This document shows positions 36,060 through 45,400 of a stretch of 64,000 bases of DNA, piece by piece. Source of the DNA: Ruminococcus sp. (lineage in GTDB: Bacteria; Bacillota; Clostridia; Oscillospirales; Ruminococcaceae); NCBI RefSeq assembly GCF_016287535.1, contig NZ_JAEFAJ010000001.1:264323-328322 (forward strand), written 5' to 3'. Numbering within the stretch: the stretch's first letter is position 1; each line of letters begins with the position of its first letter. The translations under genes were made by a program, and so were the position numbers. The notes beneath the pieces were generated by a model. That model saw only the letters and a list, made by a program, of their open reading frames with translations, had not been told where the DNA came from and did not search any database.

Positions 36060-37949
36060 ATGAACGCTCAGCTTAAAACTATTGCATTCTTTGGATGCTC
36101 TTTCACCAGCAGATACAGACAGAACCTGTGCAGATCATTTAATACAGTGGCAGAAGAGTTGAAGTTCAACATAATATATATCAACTCGCTCGGCAAAATC
36201 GGAAATAAAAACGCTCAGTACGGCGACTATGAATTCGACCTGATTGACCTGATCGACCTTGATCAGTTTGACGGTATAATTTTCGACGGCGAAGGCTATA
36301 ACGTCGAAGGAATGGCAGATAAGGTCATTCGTAAGCTGCGCGAGGCAAAATGCCCGGTCGTTTCCATAAGCACCAATGTTGAGGGCTTCTATAATATCGA
36401 TTTTGACGACGCGGGCGGTCTGCGTACACTTATAGAGCATTTTCTCGATCATCACCATTTTACAAAGATAGGCTTCATGTCCGGCTATCTTTCTCACCCC
36501 GACGCACGGATACGTCTTAAAGAGTTCCGTGCTGTCATGAGATCAAGAGGACTTCCAGAAGACGGCGCGGGAATGTTCGAGGGCGACTTCTGGTTTCATA
36601 AGGGCGAGGAAGCGGCTGATTACTTCCTTTCACGATCTGAACGTCCGGAAGCCATCGTTTGCGCAAATGACTATATGGCTATCGCACTGATAACAGCCTT
36701 AAAGAAACGCGGTATACGTGTTCCGGAGGATATTGCGATAACCGGCTATGATGGGACCTTTGAAGGTCAGGAATTCCTGCCTCACCTTTCCTCGGCAACC
36801 CGTGAAAGAGTTGAGATAGCATATAAGTCCCTTACTCTTCTCAAAAATCTTTCAGAGGGTAAAAAATTCGACGAGGATATGCGAATAACATCCAAACCCA
36901 TATATTCTCAGTCCTGCGGATGTTCAAAGCTTGATTACAAGGTTGAATCCGAAAATATAAACAATGTTTACGAGATCAACCGAACCATGAGCTATAATAT
37001 ATACGACGCCGAATCAGCCATGCTGAAATTGAACAAGGTAGACAGTCTTCTTATGCTCGGCCATGTTTTTGTTGAAGCGTCTTGCAATTTCGGTAATTAT
37101 AATTCGTTTTTCCTCATGCTCCATAAGGATATAAGCGGAAGACTTTCAAGCGACAGCGACTTCATGTGTCCTACCGGCGAGTTTACTCCTGCGGTATGGA
37201 TAGATTCCAAAGGCGAATACACCGAGTCAGGTCATACCTTCAACGCTTCCTCTCTTATCCCTAAGCCGAATTCAGATTCTTCACATTTCTTCTATATTGC
37301 CAGCGTTCACTGTGCAGAAAGAATGTTCGGTTATGCTGTTATTGAAATGGCAGGAAATGATATTTTCAATGAATTCTATAATCTGTGGCTGCTGAATATG
37401 GCTATGACACTTGAAAACCTGCTGAAAAACGACAGGATCAACAAGCTCATAGGAACTCTTGAAAATCTCAGTATCCGTGACGGCCTTACCGGTATGCTCA
37501 ACCGCCGAGGATTTGACGACCGCTCACGTGAAGCTATACGCATTCTTACAACCAAGAGAACTGTCTGCACAATGGTCATTGATATGGACGGTCTGAAGCA
37601 TATAAACGACGACTATGGACATTACGAAGGTGACCGCGCTATAAAGGCTGCTGCGGAGATAATCACACGCTGCTGTGATTCCGGCGAAATTGCCGGACGA
37701 GCCGGCGGTGACGAATTCTACATTTTTGCTCCACAGTATTCACAAAAGCTGCTTGACCGCTTCACAGAGCGACTTGAAGGAGCTCTTGACAGCTTCAACA
37801 ACAACTCAAACAAGCCATACAGGATTGATCTCAGTTATGGCTCATTTCTTACGGATACCGATTCTTCCGGCAGACTTGAAGACTTTATAAAGATAAGCGA
37901 TTCAAGAATGTACGAGCAGAAGCTTGCAAAACCCGGCAGAAGAAAATAA
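36060..37949 (+). CDS. LacI-type sensor / GGDEF diguanylate cyclase
   Basis: 629 aa. The first 300 residues are the same LacI-like effector fold as in the AraC-type regulator at 29906 (ITGYDGTFEGQEFLPHLSSATRE; ending QSCGCSKL with the shared CGC motif), without a DNA-binding head. A middle domain follows, then an intact GGDEF domain: RDGLTGMLNRRGFDDRS and GRAGGDEFYIF. It should make c-di-GMP in response to a small ligand, perhaps a sugar. The start is ATG at 36060, 9 bases after GAGGTG; the GTG at 36048 overlaps that site. No signal peptide, so the sensor is cytoplasmic. Terminator follows. Confidence 0.9.
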   Translation: MNAQLKTIAFFGCSFTSRYRQNLCRSFNTVAEELKFNIIYINSLGKIGNKNAQYGDYEFDLIDLIDLDQFDGIIFDGEGYNVEGMADKVIRKLREAKCPVVSISTNVEGFYNIDFDDAGGLRTLIEHFLDHHHFTKIGFMSGYLSHPDARIRLKEFRAVMRSRGLPEDGAGMFEGDFWFHKGEEAADYFLSRSERPEAIVCANDYMAIALITALKKRGIRVPEDIAITGYDGTFEGQEFLPHLSSATRERVEIAYKSLTLLKNLSEGKKFDEDMRITSKPIYSQSCGCSKLDYKVESENINNVYEINRTMSYNIYDAESAMLKLNKVDSLLMLGHVFVEASCNFGNYNSFFLMLHKDISGRLSSDSDFMCPTGEFTPAVWIDSKGEYTESGHTFNASSLIPKPNSDSSHFFYIASVHCAERMFGYAVIEMAGNDIFNEFYNLWLLNMAMTLENLLKNDRINKLIGTLENLSIRDGLTGMLNRRGFDDRSREAIRILTTKRTVCTMVIDMDGLKHINDDYGHYEGDRAIKAAAEIITRCCDSGEIAGRAGGDEFYIFAPQYSQKLLDRFTERLEGALDSFNNNSNKPYRIDLSYGSFLTDTDSSGRLEDFIKISDSRMYEQKLAKPGRRK

Positions 37950-37968
37950 TGTAACATATAAATTAATT

Positions 37969-38002
37969 GCCCCGTCACTGGAAAAGTGATGGGGCTCAAT
38001 TT
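37969..38002 (+). terminator. Terminator of the sensor-GGDEF gene
   Basis: 11-bp stem with one G-T pair (37969-37979 with 37985-37995), followed shortly by five T. Confidence 0.88.
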
Positions 38003-38018
38003 TTATACATATAAAAAG

Positions 38019-38609
38019 CTATGAAATAATACCGGAGAGCACATCTCTGAGCAGTGTGATATCTCCATCAGCCGCCTTTACTGTTGCTATCATCAGCATA
38101 TCGCTCCCGCATTTTGCAAAGTCGATATCACGTCCTGTGTTTCTCACAAGCAAGGTTATGAACAGCCTCAGTGTCCTTCCGTTGCCTTCACGGAAGGGGT
38201 GCAGCATATTCAGTTCATGGTAAAGTTCGGTCAGCTCTGAGAAAAAAATCTCGTCCGGCAATCCGCAAAGAAAGTCCATTTTTTCAAGCCGTTCAAACTT
38301 TTTAATACCAATTGTCTCAAGCTCAGAATGGTCACAGAAAACTGTCCCCTTCTTTGAGATATTTATAGTTCTCAGGCACCCTGCCCAGTCATACAGATCT
38401 CCGAATAAAAGCCTGTGCAGCTTCTTGTAAAACTCAAGATCCACGTTTGCAAATTCAGTTTCCTGTTCAGCCTGGATACCTCTCAGCAGGGTTATCTGCT
38501 TTTCAACGGTGTCAAGCTCATTCTGATCCGTTATGCCAAGCCTGTTTATAAGTACAGTTGTATCGGGATAGCAATTCCACTGACAGCCGTCTATCCTGTA
38601 AACAGCCAT
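38019..38609 (-). CDS. Fic-domain AMP-transferase toxin
   Basis: 196 aa. The Fic motif HPFREGNGRT is complete, and the family region LFGDLYDWAGCLRTINISKKGTVFC precedes it. Fic enzymes AMPylate targets such as gyrase B and topoisomerase IV. The inhibitory helix is not inside this protein; it is supplied by the small gene just upstream, which makes this a class I pair. The ATG lies 1 base after the antitoxin stop, with CGGAG 7 bases upstream. Confidence 0.93.
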   Translation of the reverse strand: MAVYRIDGCQWNCYPDTTVLINRLGITDQNELDTVEKQITLLRGIQAEQETEFANVDLEFYKKLHRLLFGDLYDWAGCLRTINISKKGTVFCDHSELETIGIKKFERLEKMDFLCGLPDEIFFSELTELYHELNMLHPFREGNGRTLRLFITLLVRNTGRDIDFAKCGSDMLMIATVKAADGDITLLRDVLSGIIS

Positions 38610-38610
38610 T

Positions 38611-38781
38611 TTACTTGCTCCGTACTTCCTTTACTATCTTGTCGGTGAACTGCTTGAAGGTCAGTTCTCCGCTAAGACACTTCTTTACGTTTTCGATCTC
38701 CTTGCCGGAAAAACGAAATCCTTCCATTCTTACGGACGCAAGCTGATTCCTGAATGCCTTTTCAGTTGTAACATTATGCAT
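38611..38781 (-). CDS. Fic antitoxin (VbhA/FicA type)
   Basis: A 56-aa gene found by reading the sequence before the toxin. It contains SVRMEG at residues 16-21, matching the (S/T)xxxE(G/N) inhibitory motif whose Glu blocks ATP binding in Fic. The rest, from about residue 25, is an amphipathic helical stretch (SGKEIENVKKCLSGELTFKQF). AAGGAG lies 9 bases before ATG 38781; an extra in-frame ATG at 38787 is too close to it. The toxin starts 1 base after its stop, so they are translated together. Confidence 0.82.
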   Translation of the reverse strand: MHNVTTEKAFRNQLASVRMEGFRFSGKEIENVKKCLSGELTFKQFTDKIVKEVRSK

Positions 38782-38804
38782 TATCATCAGCTCCTTACCC
38801 GATT

Positions 38805-38833
38805 ATTATAATCCATAATTCACGAAATGTCAA
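38805..38833 (-). promoter_or_regulatory. Promoter of the Fic antitoxin-toxin pair
   Basis: Minus strand TTGACA, 17 bases, TATAAT. It lies so close that transcription would start beside the ribosome-binding site. Confidence 0.8.
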
Positions 38834-38863
38834 GAAAAACGTGCAATTATCACGTAAAAGCCG

Positions 38864-38895
38864 AAAAAATACTGCCGTACAGTCATATGTACGGC
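38864..38895 (-). terminator. Terminator of the MATE gene
   Basis: 7-bp stem GCCGTAC/GTACGGC with an 8-base loop, followed on the minus strand by TATTTTTT. Confidence 0.8.
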
Positions 38896-38901
38896 TTATT
38901 T

Positions 38902-40239
38902 TCAACCAAGTTTCCTGTATATTCTGCTTCTCATCGTCATAAAACAGGCAATGCCTCCCAGCGCATTTGATATCGGTTCCGCAACAAATACGCCCTTTAC
39001 TCCCATGCCCAGCCTCGGAAGAAGCAGAGTAAGCGGTATAACTATCACTGCCTTGCGCAGAAGCGAAAAGAAGATCGCGTGCTTTGCGTCACCAAGCGCC
39101 TGAAATACAGACTGTCCCGCAAACTGGAACGACATGAAAACAAATCCGAAAAAATATATCCTTATGGCTGATACGCCATATTCAATAAATGATGTATCCT
39201 TTGAAAATATCCTGAACCAGAATTCCGGAAATACAAACACAAGCAGCCATGCAGCAAATGTATAGGCTGCACCGGTGATAGTATTAAACCGTATTACGGA
39301 CTTTACACGGTCATTTTTTCCTGCTCCGTAATTGTAGCTCATTACAGGCTGCGCACCGCTTATAAGTCCGTTGGCCGGCAGCATGAATATATCCCTGATC
39401 GAGTTGAGAACTGTCATTATACCCACATACACATCTCCGCCAAAGGTCTGCAATGTTGAATTGCAGGCTGCCTGAACGAAACAGGTAGTACCCTGCATTA
39501 CGAAATTCGCTGTACCAAGCTTTAATATTCCCGCAGTCAGTCCCGGAACTATGCGGATATTCCGTCGTTTCAGCCGCAGTGTCGCTTTTTTTCCTGTCAG
39601 GAACATAATTATCCACAAAGCTGATACTGCCTGACTTATCACAGTAGCAAGAGCTGCTCCCCTCACTCCGAGATGCAATCCGAAAATAAGGAGCGGATCA
39701 AGTATTATATTCAGCGCGGCACCAATAATGACAGTCATCATGCCGATCTTAGGAAAGCCCTGCGCACTTATGTAGCCGTTGAGTCCGGTATTCAGCATTG
39801 AGAACACTGTTCCCGCAAGATATACCCTGAGATACTGCGAAGCATAAACGAACGAATTGTCACTTGCGCCAAGGAAAAACAGGATCGGTCTGGAGAACAG
39901 GTAGCCTGCTATGGTGAGAACAGCTGCACCTGCAAGCAGAAGGCAGCATGAATTACCAAGTATCTGTTCTGCCCTTTCGTTTTTCTGGGCACCATTAGAC
40001 ATAGAAAACAGCGGAATGCCGCCTGTTCCGAAAAGAGCGGCAAACGCAACGATAAATGTTACTATCGGAAATGTCAGACCGATACCTGTGAGAGCCGTAC
40101 CGTCACCGCTGTTCATATGACCTATGTATATCCTGTCAACAACATTGTATAAAAGCTGAATAAGCTGAGCCAGCATGAGCGGGACAGCCTGCGAGAGAAT
40201 TATCTTCCAAACCGGACCCTGTGAAAAGTCTTTTTTCAT
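38902..40239 (-). CDS. MATE family multidrug/metabolite exporter
   Basis: 445 aa with about twelve membrane segments. The family pattern is clear: MLAQLIQLLYNVVDRIYIGHM at the start, ALTGIGLTFPIVTFIVA, and in the second half NSIRDIFMLPANGLISGAQPVMSYNYGAG. MATE proteins expel cationic drugs or metabolites using Na+ or H+ gradients. The start is ATG at 40239, with GGAGGA 6 bases upstream. Confidence 0.93.
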   Translation of the reverse strand: MKKDFSQGPVWKIILSQAVPLMLAQLIQLLYNVVDRIYIGHMNSGDGTALTGIGLTFPIVTFIVAFAALFGTGGIPLFSMSNGAQKNERAEQILGNSCCLLLAGAAVLTIAGYLFSRPILFFLGASDNSFVYASQYLRVYLAGTVFSMLNTGLNGYISAQGFPKIGMMTVIIGAALNIILDPLLIFGLHLGVRGAALATVISQAVSALWIIMFLTGKKATLRLKRRNIRIVPGLTAGILKLGTANFVMQGTTCFVQAACNSTLQTFGGDVYVGIMTVLNSIRDIFMLPANGLISGAQPVMSYNYGAGKNDRVKSVIRFNTITGAAYTFAAWLLVFVFPEFWFRIFSKDTSFIEYGVSAIRIYFFGFVFMSFQFAGQSVFQALGDAKHAIFFSLLRKAVIVIPLTLLLPRLGMGVKGVFVAEPISNALGGIACFMTMRSRIYRKLG

Positions 40240-40259
40240 AATATCTCCTCCGATATTCA

Positions 40260-40288
40260 ATTATATCACATATAGTACCAGATATCAA
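40260..40288 (-). promoter_or_regulatory. Promoter of the MATE gene
   Basis: Minus strand TTGATA, 17 bases, TATAAT with extended TGA. It ends 20 bases before the ATG, so the transcript would begin near the ribosome-binding site. Confidence 0.75.
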
Positions 40289-40350
40289 TTCAGAAGAAGC
40301 ACATTTCGTGTATAAAACTGTGCATTTGGCGCAAAAATCCATGTAATATG

Positions 40351-40380
40351 AAAACGGCACTGAAAAAGCGCCGTTTTTTT
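40351..40380. terminator. Terminator downstream of the MORN gene
   Basis: AAAACGGC/GCCGTTTT 8-bp stem (40351-40358 with 40370-40377), with T runs on both strands. Confidence 0.82.
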
Positions 40381-40426
40381 ATTTGTATAAAATGTTTGTC
40401 CGTAAATCCGGAATACGGGTAAGTCA

Positions 40427-41551
40427 TTATATCTTTTCTTCACTAATCAGCTTGTCGTTTTCCCATTTCTGACGTTTCTTACTTCCGTCGGCACAGGTAA
40501 GTATACCGATGCCGGAACGCATATCGTTCTGCCATTCGCCCCTGAATATATTGCCGTTTTTAAAATAATAAGCTCCCTGACCATGCTTGAGGCTGTTGGA
40601 ATATTCTCCTTCATACCTGTCCCCGTTTCTGTAAAAGAATACTCCGTGACCGTTTTTCAGATTGTCCTTCCACTCACCATCATACCTGTTTCCGTTTATG
40701 CTGGAATAGACTCCTCTGCCGTTCCTGAGGTCATTCTGAAATTCCCCCTCGTAAACATCGCCGTTAGCCCATCTGAAAATACCTTTTCCGTTCTTTACCC
40801 CCTCTTTAAAGCCGCCTTCATACACATTTCCGTTAGTATAGGTAAAAACGCCCTTTCCGTGCATTTTACCCGTAAAGCCGACCTCTCCCTCATAGATGCC
40901 GGTTTCAAATTTAATAACTCTTTTAGAATCAGGAGAAGGCTTGGGAGTACCGCTGATAAGCTCCTCCTTTACCATTTTTCCGTTCTTATAGAAGCGCTTA
41001 TATACACATTCATCACGATCTGTCAGCAGAGCTTCGCCTTCAAGGAGCCCTTCGATCCATTCTCCTTCTATAACGCTGCCGTTCTCGCAGGTATAAACGC
41101 CCTTGCCGTGATATCTGCCCCTGCTCCATGTGCCTTTGAATCTCTGTCTGCCATTTTCATAATATTCGACGCCTTCGCCGCTTTTCCAGCCCTCCAGCCA
41201 TTCGCCGTCATAGACAAGCTTTCCTGTCTGACTGAATTCCTGTCCTTTGCCGTGGAACCTGTCATCCTTGAAGTCACCCGCATACATAAGTGATTTACAC
41301 GTATCGTCGTCTTTTCCCTGAATGATATCATAATATCCCTTTGCATATTTTTTTCCGAAGCCGCAAAGCATACCATCCTTCCATTCTCCGTCATATTCAA
41401 TGTCAAGGCTGTTTATAAAAACGCCGTGTCCGTTAGGGCGCCTCGATGAATCGACGTGTCCGGAATATGAACCTGTACCGAGGGTACTGCTTACAAAATG
41501 TATATTGTTCGCAATGCCGTTGCTGACCTTTAAGAAATCCATCATTCCCAT
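40427..41551 (-). CDS. MORN-repeat protein
   Basis: 374 aa made almost wholly of MORN units of about 23 residues. Typical copies are YEGEFQNDLRNGRGVYSSING, YDGEWKDNLKNGHGVFFYRNG and YEGEYSNSLKHGQGAYYFKNG; I count about a dozen, with the first ones less regular. MORN repeats form a long beta ribbon that binds partners or membranes. There is no signal peptide or membrane segment, so it is probably cytoplasmic. AAGGAG lies 8 bases before the ATG. Its specific role is unknown. Confidence 0.9.
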   Translation of the reverse strand: MGMMDFLKVSNGIANNIHFVSSTLGTGSYSGHVDSSRRPNGHGVFINSLDIEYDGEWKDGMLCGFGKKYAKGYYDIIQGKDDDTCKSLMYAGDFKDDRFHGKGQEFSQTGKLVYDGEWLEGWKSGEGVEYYENGRQRFKGTWSRGRYHGKGVYTCENGSVIEGEWIEGLLEGEALLTDRDECVYKRFYKNGKMVKEELISGTPKPSPDSKRVIKFETGIYEGEVGFTGKMHGKGVFTYTNGNVYEGGFKEGVKNGKGIFRWANGDVYEGEFQNDLRNGRGVYSSINGNRYDGEWKDNLKNGHGVFFYRNGDRYEGEYSNSLKHGQGAYYFKNGNIFRGEWQNDMRSGIGILTCADGSKKRQKWENDKLISEEKI

Positions 41552-41867
41552 AATTCTTTCTCCTTATCATATCTTTCTGGTTTAAATGGAGAATCTGACG
41601 AGATAAAATGTCAATGCTTCATACTAATACCTGATAAAGCATAATTCATATGTTTATTCTACCATATTAATTCAACAAAGTCAATAATCCATTTGCACTT
41701 ATTCACGACTTGCACCTGAAAAAACATGATAAAGAGACTCTTTAGTTAAATAAAAGCTTTTTTCATTTTAAGTGCCACAATGCCGGAACGTCTCTCAGCG
41801 GCAGTCGGTAAAAAGAACTTACATTACTGTATATATGTAAAAGGCAGCTGAATCCAGCTGCCTTTTT
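41552..41867. other. Gap with MORN promoter and nitroreductase terminator
   Basis: Minus-strand promoter TTGACT-17-TAGAAT at 41656-41684, about 105 bases before the MORN ATG. A perfect stem AAGGCAGCTG/CAGCTGCCTT at 41841-41864 with T runs ends the nitroreductase transcript. No gene seen between. Confidence 0.72.
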
Positions 41868-42386
41868 TTATTCTGCCCAGTAGACATAATTCTCTTTTCT
41901 CGGAGAAGGTTCAGGCTCCTCACAGTCTGCGTAGCCCAGTATACAGTGTCCTATACCCTCATAGTTGCCACTGATGCCAAGACTTCTGAGAAGTTCCCTG
42001 CCTTCCTCAGACTCGAACTCCTCTTTCGCACGATGTATCCAGCAGCTCGATATTCCGCAGGCATGGGCTGCGTTCATTAGATTGCCCATGACAAGACTTC
42101 CGTCATAAAGATATGTAAACATATCCTTGTCGGCAAGAACTATAAGCACAACAGGTGCGTTGTAAAACGGATCATTGTTCATTCCCATTACCTTTGCATT
42201 GAGTGCTGAAAGGCGGTCACGGATCTCCTTATTTGTAACTGCAATTATGATCGGTGACTGACGGTTCATGCCCGTCGCTGCATAGGTGCCGGCTTCAATG
42301 ATCTTTTTAATGATGTCTTTCGGTACCATGTCTGACTTGAATTTTCTGATGCTTCTTCTTGAAAGTAGGTTTTCCATTGCGTCCAT
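41868..42386 (-). CDS. Nitroreductase family FMN protein
   Basis: 172 aa. SRRSIRKFKSD at the start, TGMNRQSPIII and the late GIGHCILGYADCEEPEPSPRKENYV are the FMN-binding family blocks. Small members reduce nitro compounds or quinones; the true substrate is unknown. AAGGAGG lies 8 bases before the ATG. A weaker minus-strand promoter (TTGCTA, 17 bases, TATAAT) lies around 42510-42540. Confidence 0.9.
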   Translation of the reverse strand: MDAMENLLSRRSIRKFKSDMVPKDIIKKIIEAGTYAATGMNRQSPIIIAVTNKEIRDRLSALNAKVMGMNNDPFYNAPVVLIVLADKDMFTYLYDGSLVMGNLMNAAHACGISSCWIHRAKEEFESEEGRELLRSLGISGNYEGIGHCILGYADCEEPEPSPRKENYVYWAE

Positions 42387-42758
42387 AATTAGTTCCTCCT
42401 TAAAATAGTTTCGGATCTGCTGTTGTGTCTGATAATTTTTGATGTAGTCATATTAACGCTCCCGGCATAAAGTGCTTCCGTACCTTGTGCCGTTTTTCTT
42501 TTGTCGAAATATATTATATCACATTATTCCGGAAATAGCAACAACTACAATTACTATCAGGTCATAATTATATCATGATGACCGGAAATAAAAAATATAA
42601 TTGCAAAATCAATACCGGCATGATATAATAGTGGTGAAAATCATATTTCGTACCCGCAGCAGCTGCCGCAAGGCAGTTATTAACCTGAATATTGAAAAAG
42701 GTGCAGGAAAAGCCGCCTTGTCAGTTTTTTCCTGCCTCTGATCCGAAGGAGTGATTCA
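42387..42758 (+). promoter_or_regulatory. Regulatory gap before the GH43-like gene
   Basis: No gene. Promoter TTGCAA-17-TATAAT with extended TGA at 42601-42629. The 130-base leader holds a small CTGCC-GCAA-GGCAG hairpin (42663-42676) and a 9-bp stem GCAGGAAAA/TTTTCCTGC at 42703-42735, ending just before the AAGGAG ribosome-binding site. I could not match it to a riboswitch class. Confidence 0.6.
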
Positions 42759-45302
42759 ATGAAAACGACAAAAGCATTGAAATTGTTTTTCAAACGTACA
42801 GTTACATTAATTTGCAGCGCAGCTATGCTTCTGACTGTCAGCAGTGTCAGAAAAGGTTATTCCCGCGCTGTTACAGCTTCGGATACGATATCCGATGAGA
42901 TAGGTCTTGTGGGTAATCTTTTCTGTATCGCTGACAGCAGCTGCGCCGATCATGCCGAGCTGCAGTGGGCAACCACGCTCTCTGCGGACAGCTTTACACT
43001 CTACCGCTCGACAGACCCGAAAAATAATTTCATATCAGTCTACGAAGGAAACGGCAATTCCTATGAGGACGATGATATGACAGCCGGAACGACCTACTAT
43101 TATCAGCTGAAAGTCAGCTCAAAAGGCAATGACAAGTTTTCATCGGTAAAATCATTGACTCCATGCACACTGCCCTCCGGTCTGAGCACCTACGACAATC
43201 AGAAGGGCAGCAGCCTTGTTTACGATACAAACGGCTACAAGGTCGGTAATACCTACTACAGCTACTCACTGAAAAAGCATTCCGGCAAGGACGACATATA
43301 CCTTGCAGAGACTTCTTCAAGTGACGGAAAGCATTTCGGAAACGAGAGAAACGTCGCTGACAGTTCACAGAACTCTGCCCTTGCAAGCTGTAAGATCGAA
43401 TCGGTGCATATCGAATATGTCCCAGAAAAAAATAAAGTCGTAGTGTGGGCGCACTGGGAAAAGCCAAGCGGATACAGCGACGGCAAGGCTCTCGTTATTA
43501 CAGGTACTCCGGGCGGACAATTCACCGTTCATCACGTATACAATCCACTGGGTATACAGGTCCGTGATATGGCGGTATTCTTTGACGATGACGGCACAGG
43601 CTACCTTATCGCAGCAGCAAACAAGGAAGGTCAGGGCGCAAACGCGACCATGTATATCTTCCGTATGAATGATGAATACAGCGACGTTACCGAAGTCGTC
43701 AAAACTCTTTTTGAGGATCAGTACCGCGAGTTCCCGAACCTTATCAAGAAGGACGGATACTACTACCTTTTCACCTCACAGGCCGCAGGCTGGTATCCGA
43801 GCAGCGGAGCTTACAGCGTTACCAAAGATCTCGGTGGAAAGTGGAGCGAGCTCCGCAGCATCGGAAATACCTCGACCTTTTCCTCACAGTCCGGCTGGAT
43901 AGTAAATATGCAGGACAAAAACTATATAATGCACGCATACCGCTGGCTGAGAGCTTCATCAACAAGCGGTACCACACTTTGTCCTCTCTATTTTGACAAT
44001 GGCTTTGCGTTCTATGATTACTGTCCTTATTTTAAGTATAATACCTCTACAGGCGACCTTTATCCTGTTCAGCAGGGAGAGCTTCTCTCTCAGGACAGAC
44101 CAGCCTCATCATCACTTGCCGCAAAGTCAGGCAATTCACCGGCAAACGCCTTTGACGGTTCGTATCAGAGCTCCTTTACAGCTATCGCTGACTATAAAAA
44201 ATGGCCGTTCTGCCTACAGGTGGATCTTGAAAGAGTCTGCGAGCTTTCAAACATTCAGACCTCATGGTATATATGCAAGGGCTCGGAGGGATATTATACC
44301 TATACCGTTGAGGGCAGCACCGACGGTCAGAACTGGACAAAGCTGCTTGACCATACCGACAGGAACAGCGAAACTGTAAACAAGACCTATGGCTTCAACA
44401 GCGATATGCTCTCAGGAAAAGCTCGATATGTACGTCTTAATGTTCAGAATGCCACATTACAGAACAATCCCGATAATAACTGGTACACCCCTACGGTCTA
44501 TGAGGTAAAGATCTTCGGAACTCCGGTCAGTCCTGCCGTGAAACCGGAGCCATACACCGATATCAGCTTTGAAGACGGTACCGGAAATCTCTCGCTCAAC
44601 GGAAATGCTTCCGTTAAACAGGACGCTCAGAAAGGAAATGTGCTCTACCTCGACGGCAGCGACGGTACATACGGAGAATTTCCGCTGGGTATGCTTGACG
44701 GCTGCCGTGACTATACTGTGAGCATGGATATAAAATCTGAATCAACAGGTAATTTCTTCACCTTTGCCGCAGGTAAAAACGATGAGAAATATGTATTTTT
44801 CAGAGTCGCAGACAAGCTTTTCAGGTTTGCCGCCACAACCGACTCGTGGCGTGATGAGACAGAGCTCGTTTATGACATTGACGGCACTGAATGGCATAAC
44901 TATACACTTGTCGTCAGCGGCGCCGATACGAAACTGTATCTTGACGGTAAAATGGTACTGCACACTACTGAAACACACGGTCATCTTGCGGATATGGGTT
45001 CGGGAACGAGCTGTTATCTCGGCAAATCATACTATTCCGACGACACCTTCTTCATGGGAAGCATTGACAATATCAGGATATACAAATGCGCTCTTACCGA
45101 ATCTGAAATAAACGGTTCCCCAGCAGCAGACGGCGACGTCAACGGCGATGGCACCCTGTCTGTTGCTGACCTTGTCACAATGCAGTGTTTTCTGCTCGGC
45201 AGCGGTGATCTTGTGAACTGGGGAAACGGCGATCTTTGCCGTGACAAAAGAATAGATATCTTTGATCTTTGTCTCATGCGCAGACTGCTTATAAACTCCT
45301 GA
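42759..45302 (+). CDS. Dockerin-bearing GH43-like (galactanase-type) enzyme
   Basis: 847 aa, secreted. After a signal peptide (about 1-40) comes a fibronectin-III-like domain (about 50-140). The catalytic five-blade propeller follows (about 145-455): HIEYVPEKNKVVVWAHWE, QVRDMAVFFDDDGTGYLIAA, and REFPNLIKKDGYYYLFTS...AGWYPS. These blocks recall GH43 subfamily 24 exo-beta-1,3-galactanases. Next come a CBM32/F5-8-type domain (about 470-595, SGNSPANAFDGSYQSSF), a LamG-like domain (about 605-780) and a C-terminal dockerin (DVNGDGTLSVADLV; DKRIDIFDLCLMRRLL) of a form different from the GH5/GH9 dockerins. Arabinogalactan is a likely substrate (inference). Confidence 0.85.
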   Translation: MKTTKALKLFFKRTVTLICSAAMLLTVSSVRKGYSRAVTASDTISDEIGLVGNLFCIADSSCADHAELQWATTLSADSFTLYRSTDPKNNFISVYEGNGNSYEDDDMTAGTTYYYQLKVSSKGNDKFSSVKSLTPCTLPSGLSTYDNQKGSSLVYDTNGYKVGNTYYSYSLKKHSGKDDIYLAETSSSDGKHFGNERNVADSSQNSALASCKIESVHIEYVPEKNKVVVWAHWEKPSGYSDGKALVITGTPGGQFTVHHVYNPLGIQVRDMAVFFDDDGTGYLIAAANKEGQGANATMYIFRMNDEYSDVTEVVKTLFEDQYREFPNLIKKDGYYYLFTSQAAGWYPSSGAYSVTKDLGGKWSELRSIGNTSTFSSQSGWIVNMQDKNYIMHAYRWLRASSTSGTTLCPLYFDNGFAFYDYCPYFKYNTSTGDLYPVQQGELLSQDRPASSSLAAKSGNSPANAFDGSYQSSFTAIADYKKWPFCLQVDLERVCELSNIQTSWYICKGSEGYYTYTVEGSTDGQNWTKLLDHTDRNSETVNKTYGFNSDMLSGKARYVRLNVQNATLQNNPDNNWYTPTVYEVKIFGTPVSPAVKPEPYTDISFEDGTGNLSLNGNASVKQDAQKGNVLYLDGSDGTYGEFPLGMLDGCRDYTVSMDIKSESTGNFFTFAAGKNDEKYVFFRVADKLFRFAATTDSWRDETELVYDIDGTEWHNYTLVVSGADTKLYLDGKMVLHTTETHGHLADMGSGTSCYLGKSYYSDDTFFMGSIDNIRIYKCALTESEINGSPAADGDVNGDGTLSVADLVTMQCFLLGSGDLVNWGNGDLCRDKRIDIFDLCLMRRLLINS

Positions 45303-45321
45303 GTCAATACATACTAAAATA

Positions 45322-45377
45322 CAAAGCCCCTTAACCGAGCTGAACGCATGATACGCAGCTCTGGTCAAGGGGCTTTG
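45322..45377. terminator. Bidirectional terminator between GH43-like and GH9 genes
   Basis: A long two-part stem: CAAAGCCCCTT pairs with AAGGGGCTTTG, and ACCGAGCTG with CAGCTCTGGT inside. It separates two convergent genes. Confidence 0.9.
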
Positions 45378-45400
45378 CTATATTAAAAATCCGGACAAGC

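Noticed and set aside
42640..42758. Riboswitch in the GH43-like leader
   Set aside because: Hairpins exist but no conserved core of a known class (including c-di-GMP types) could be found.
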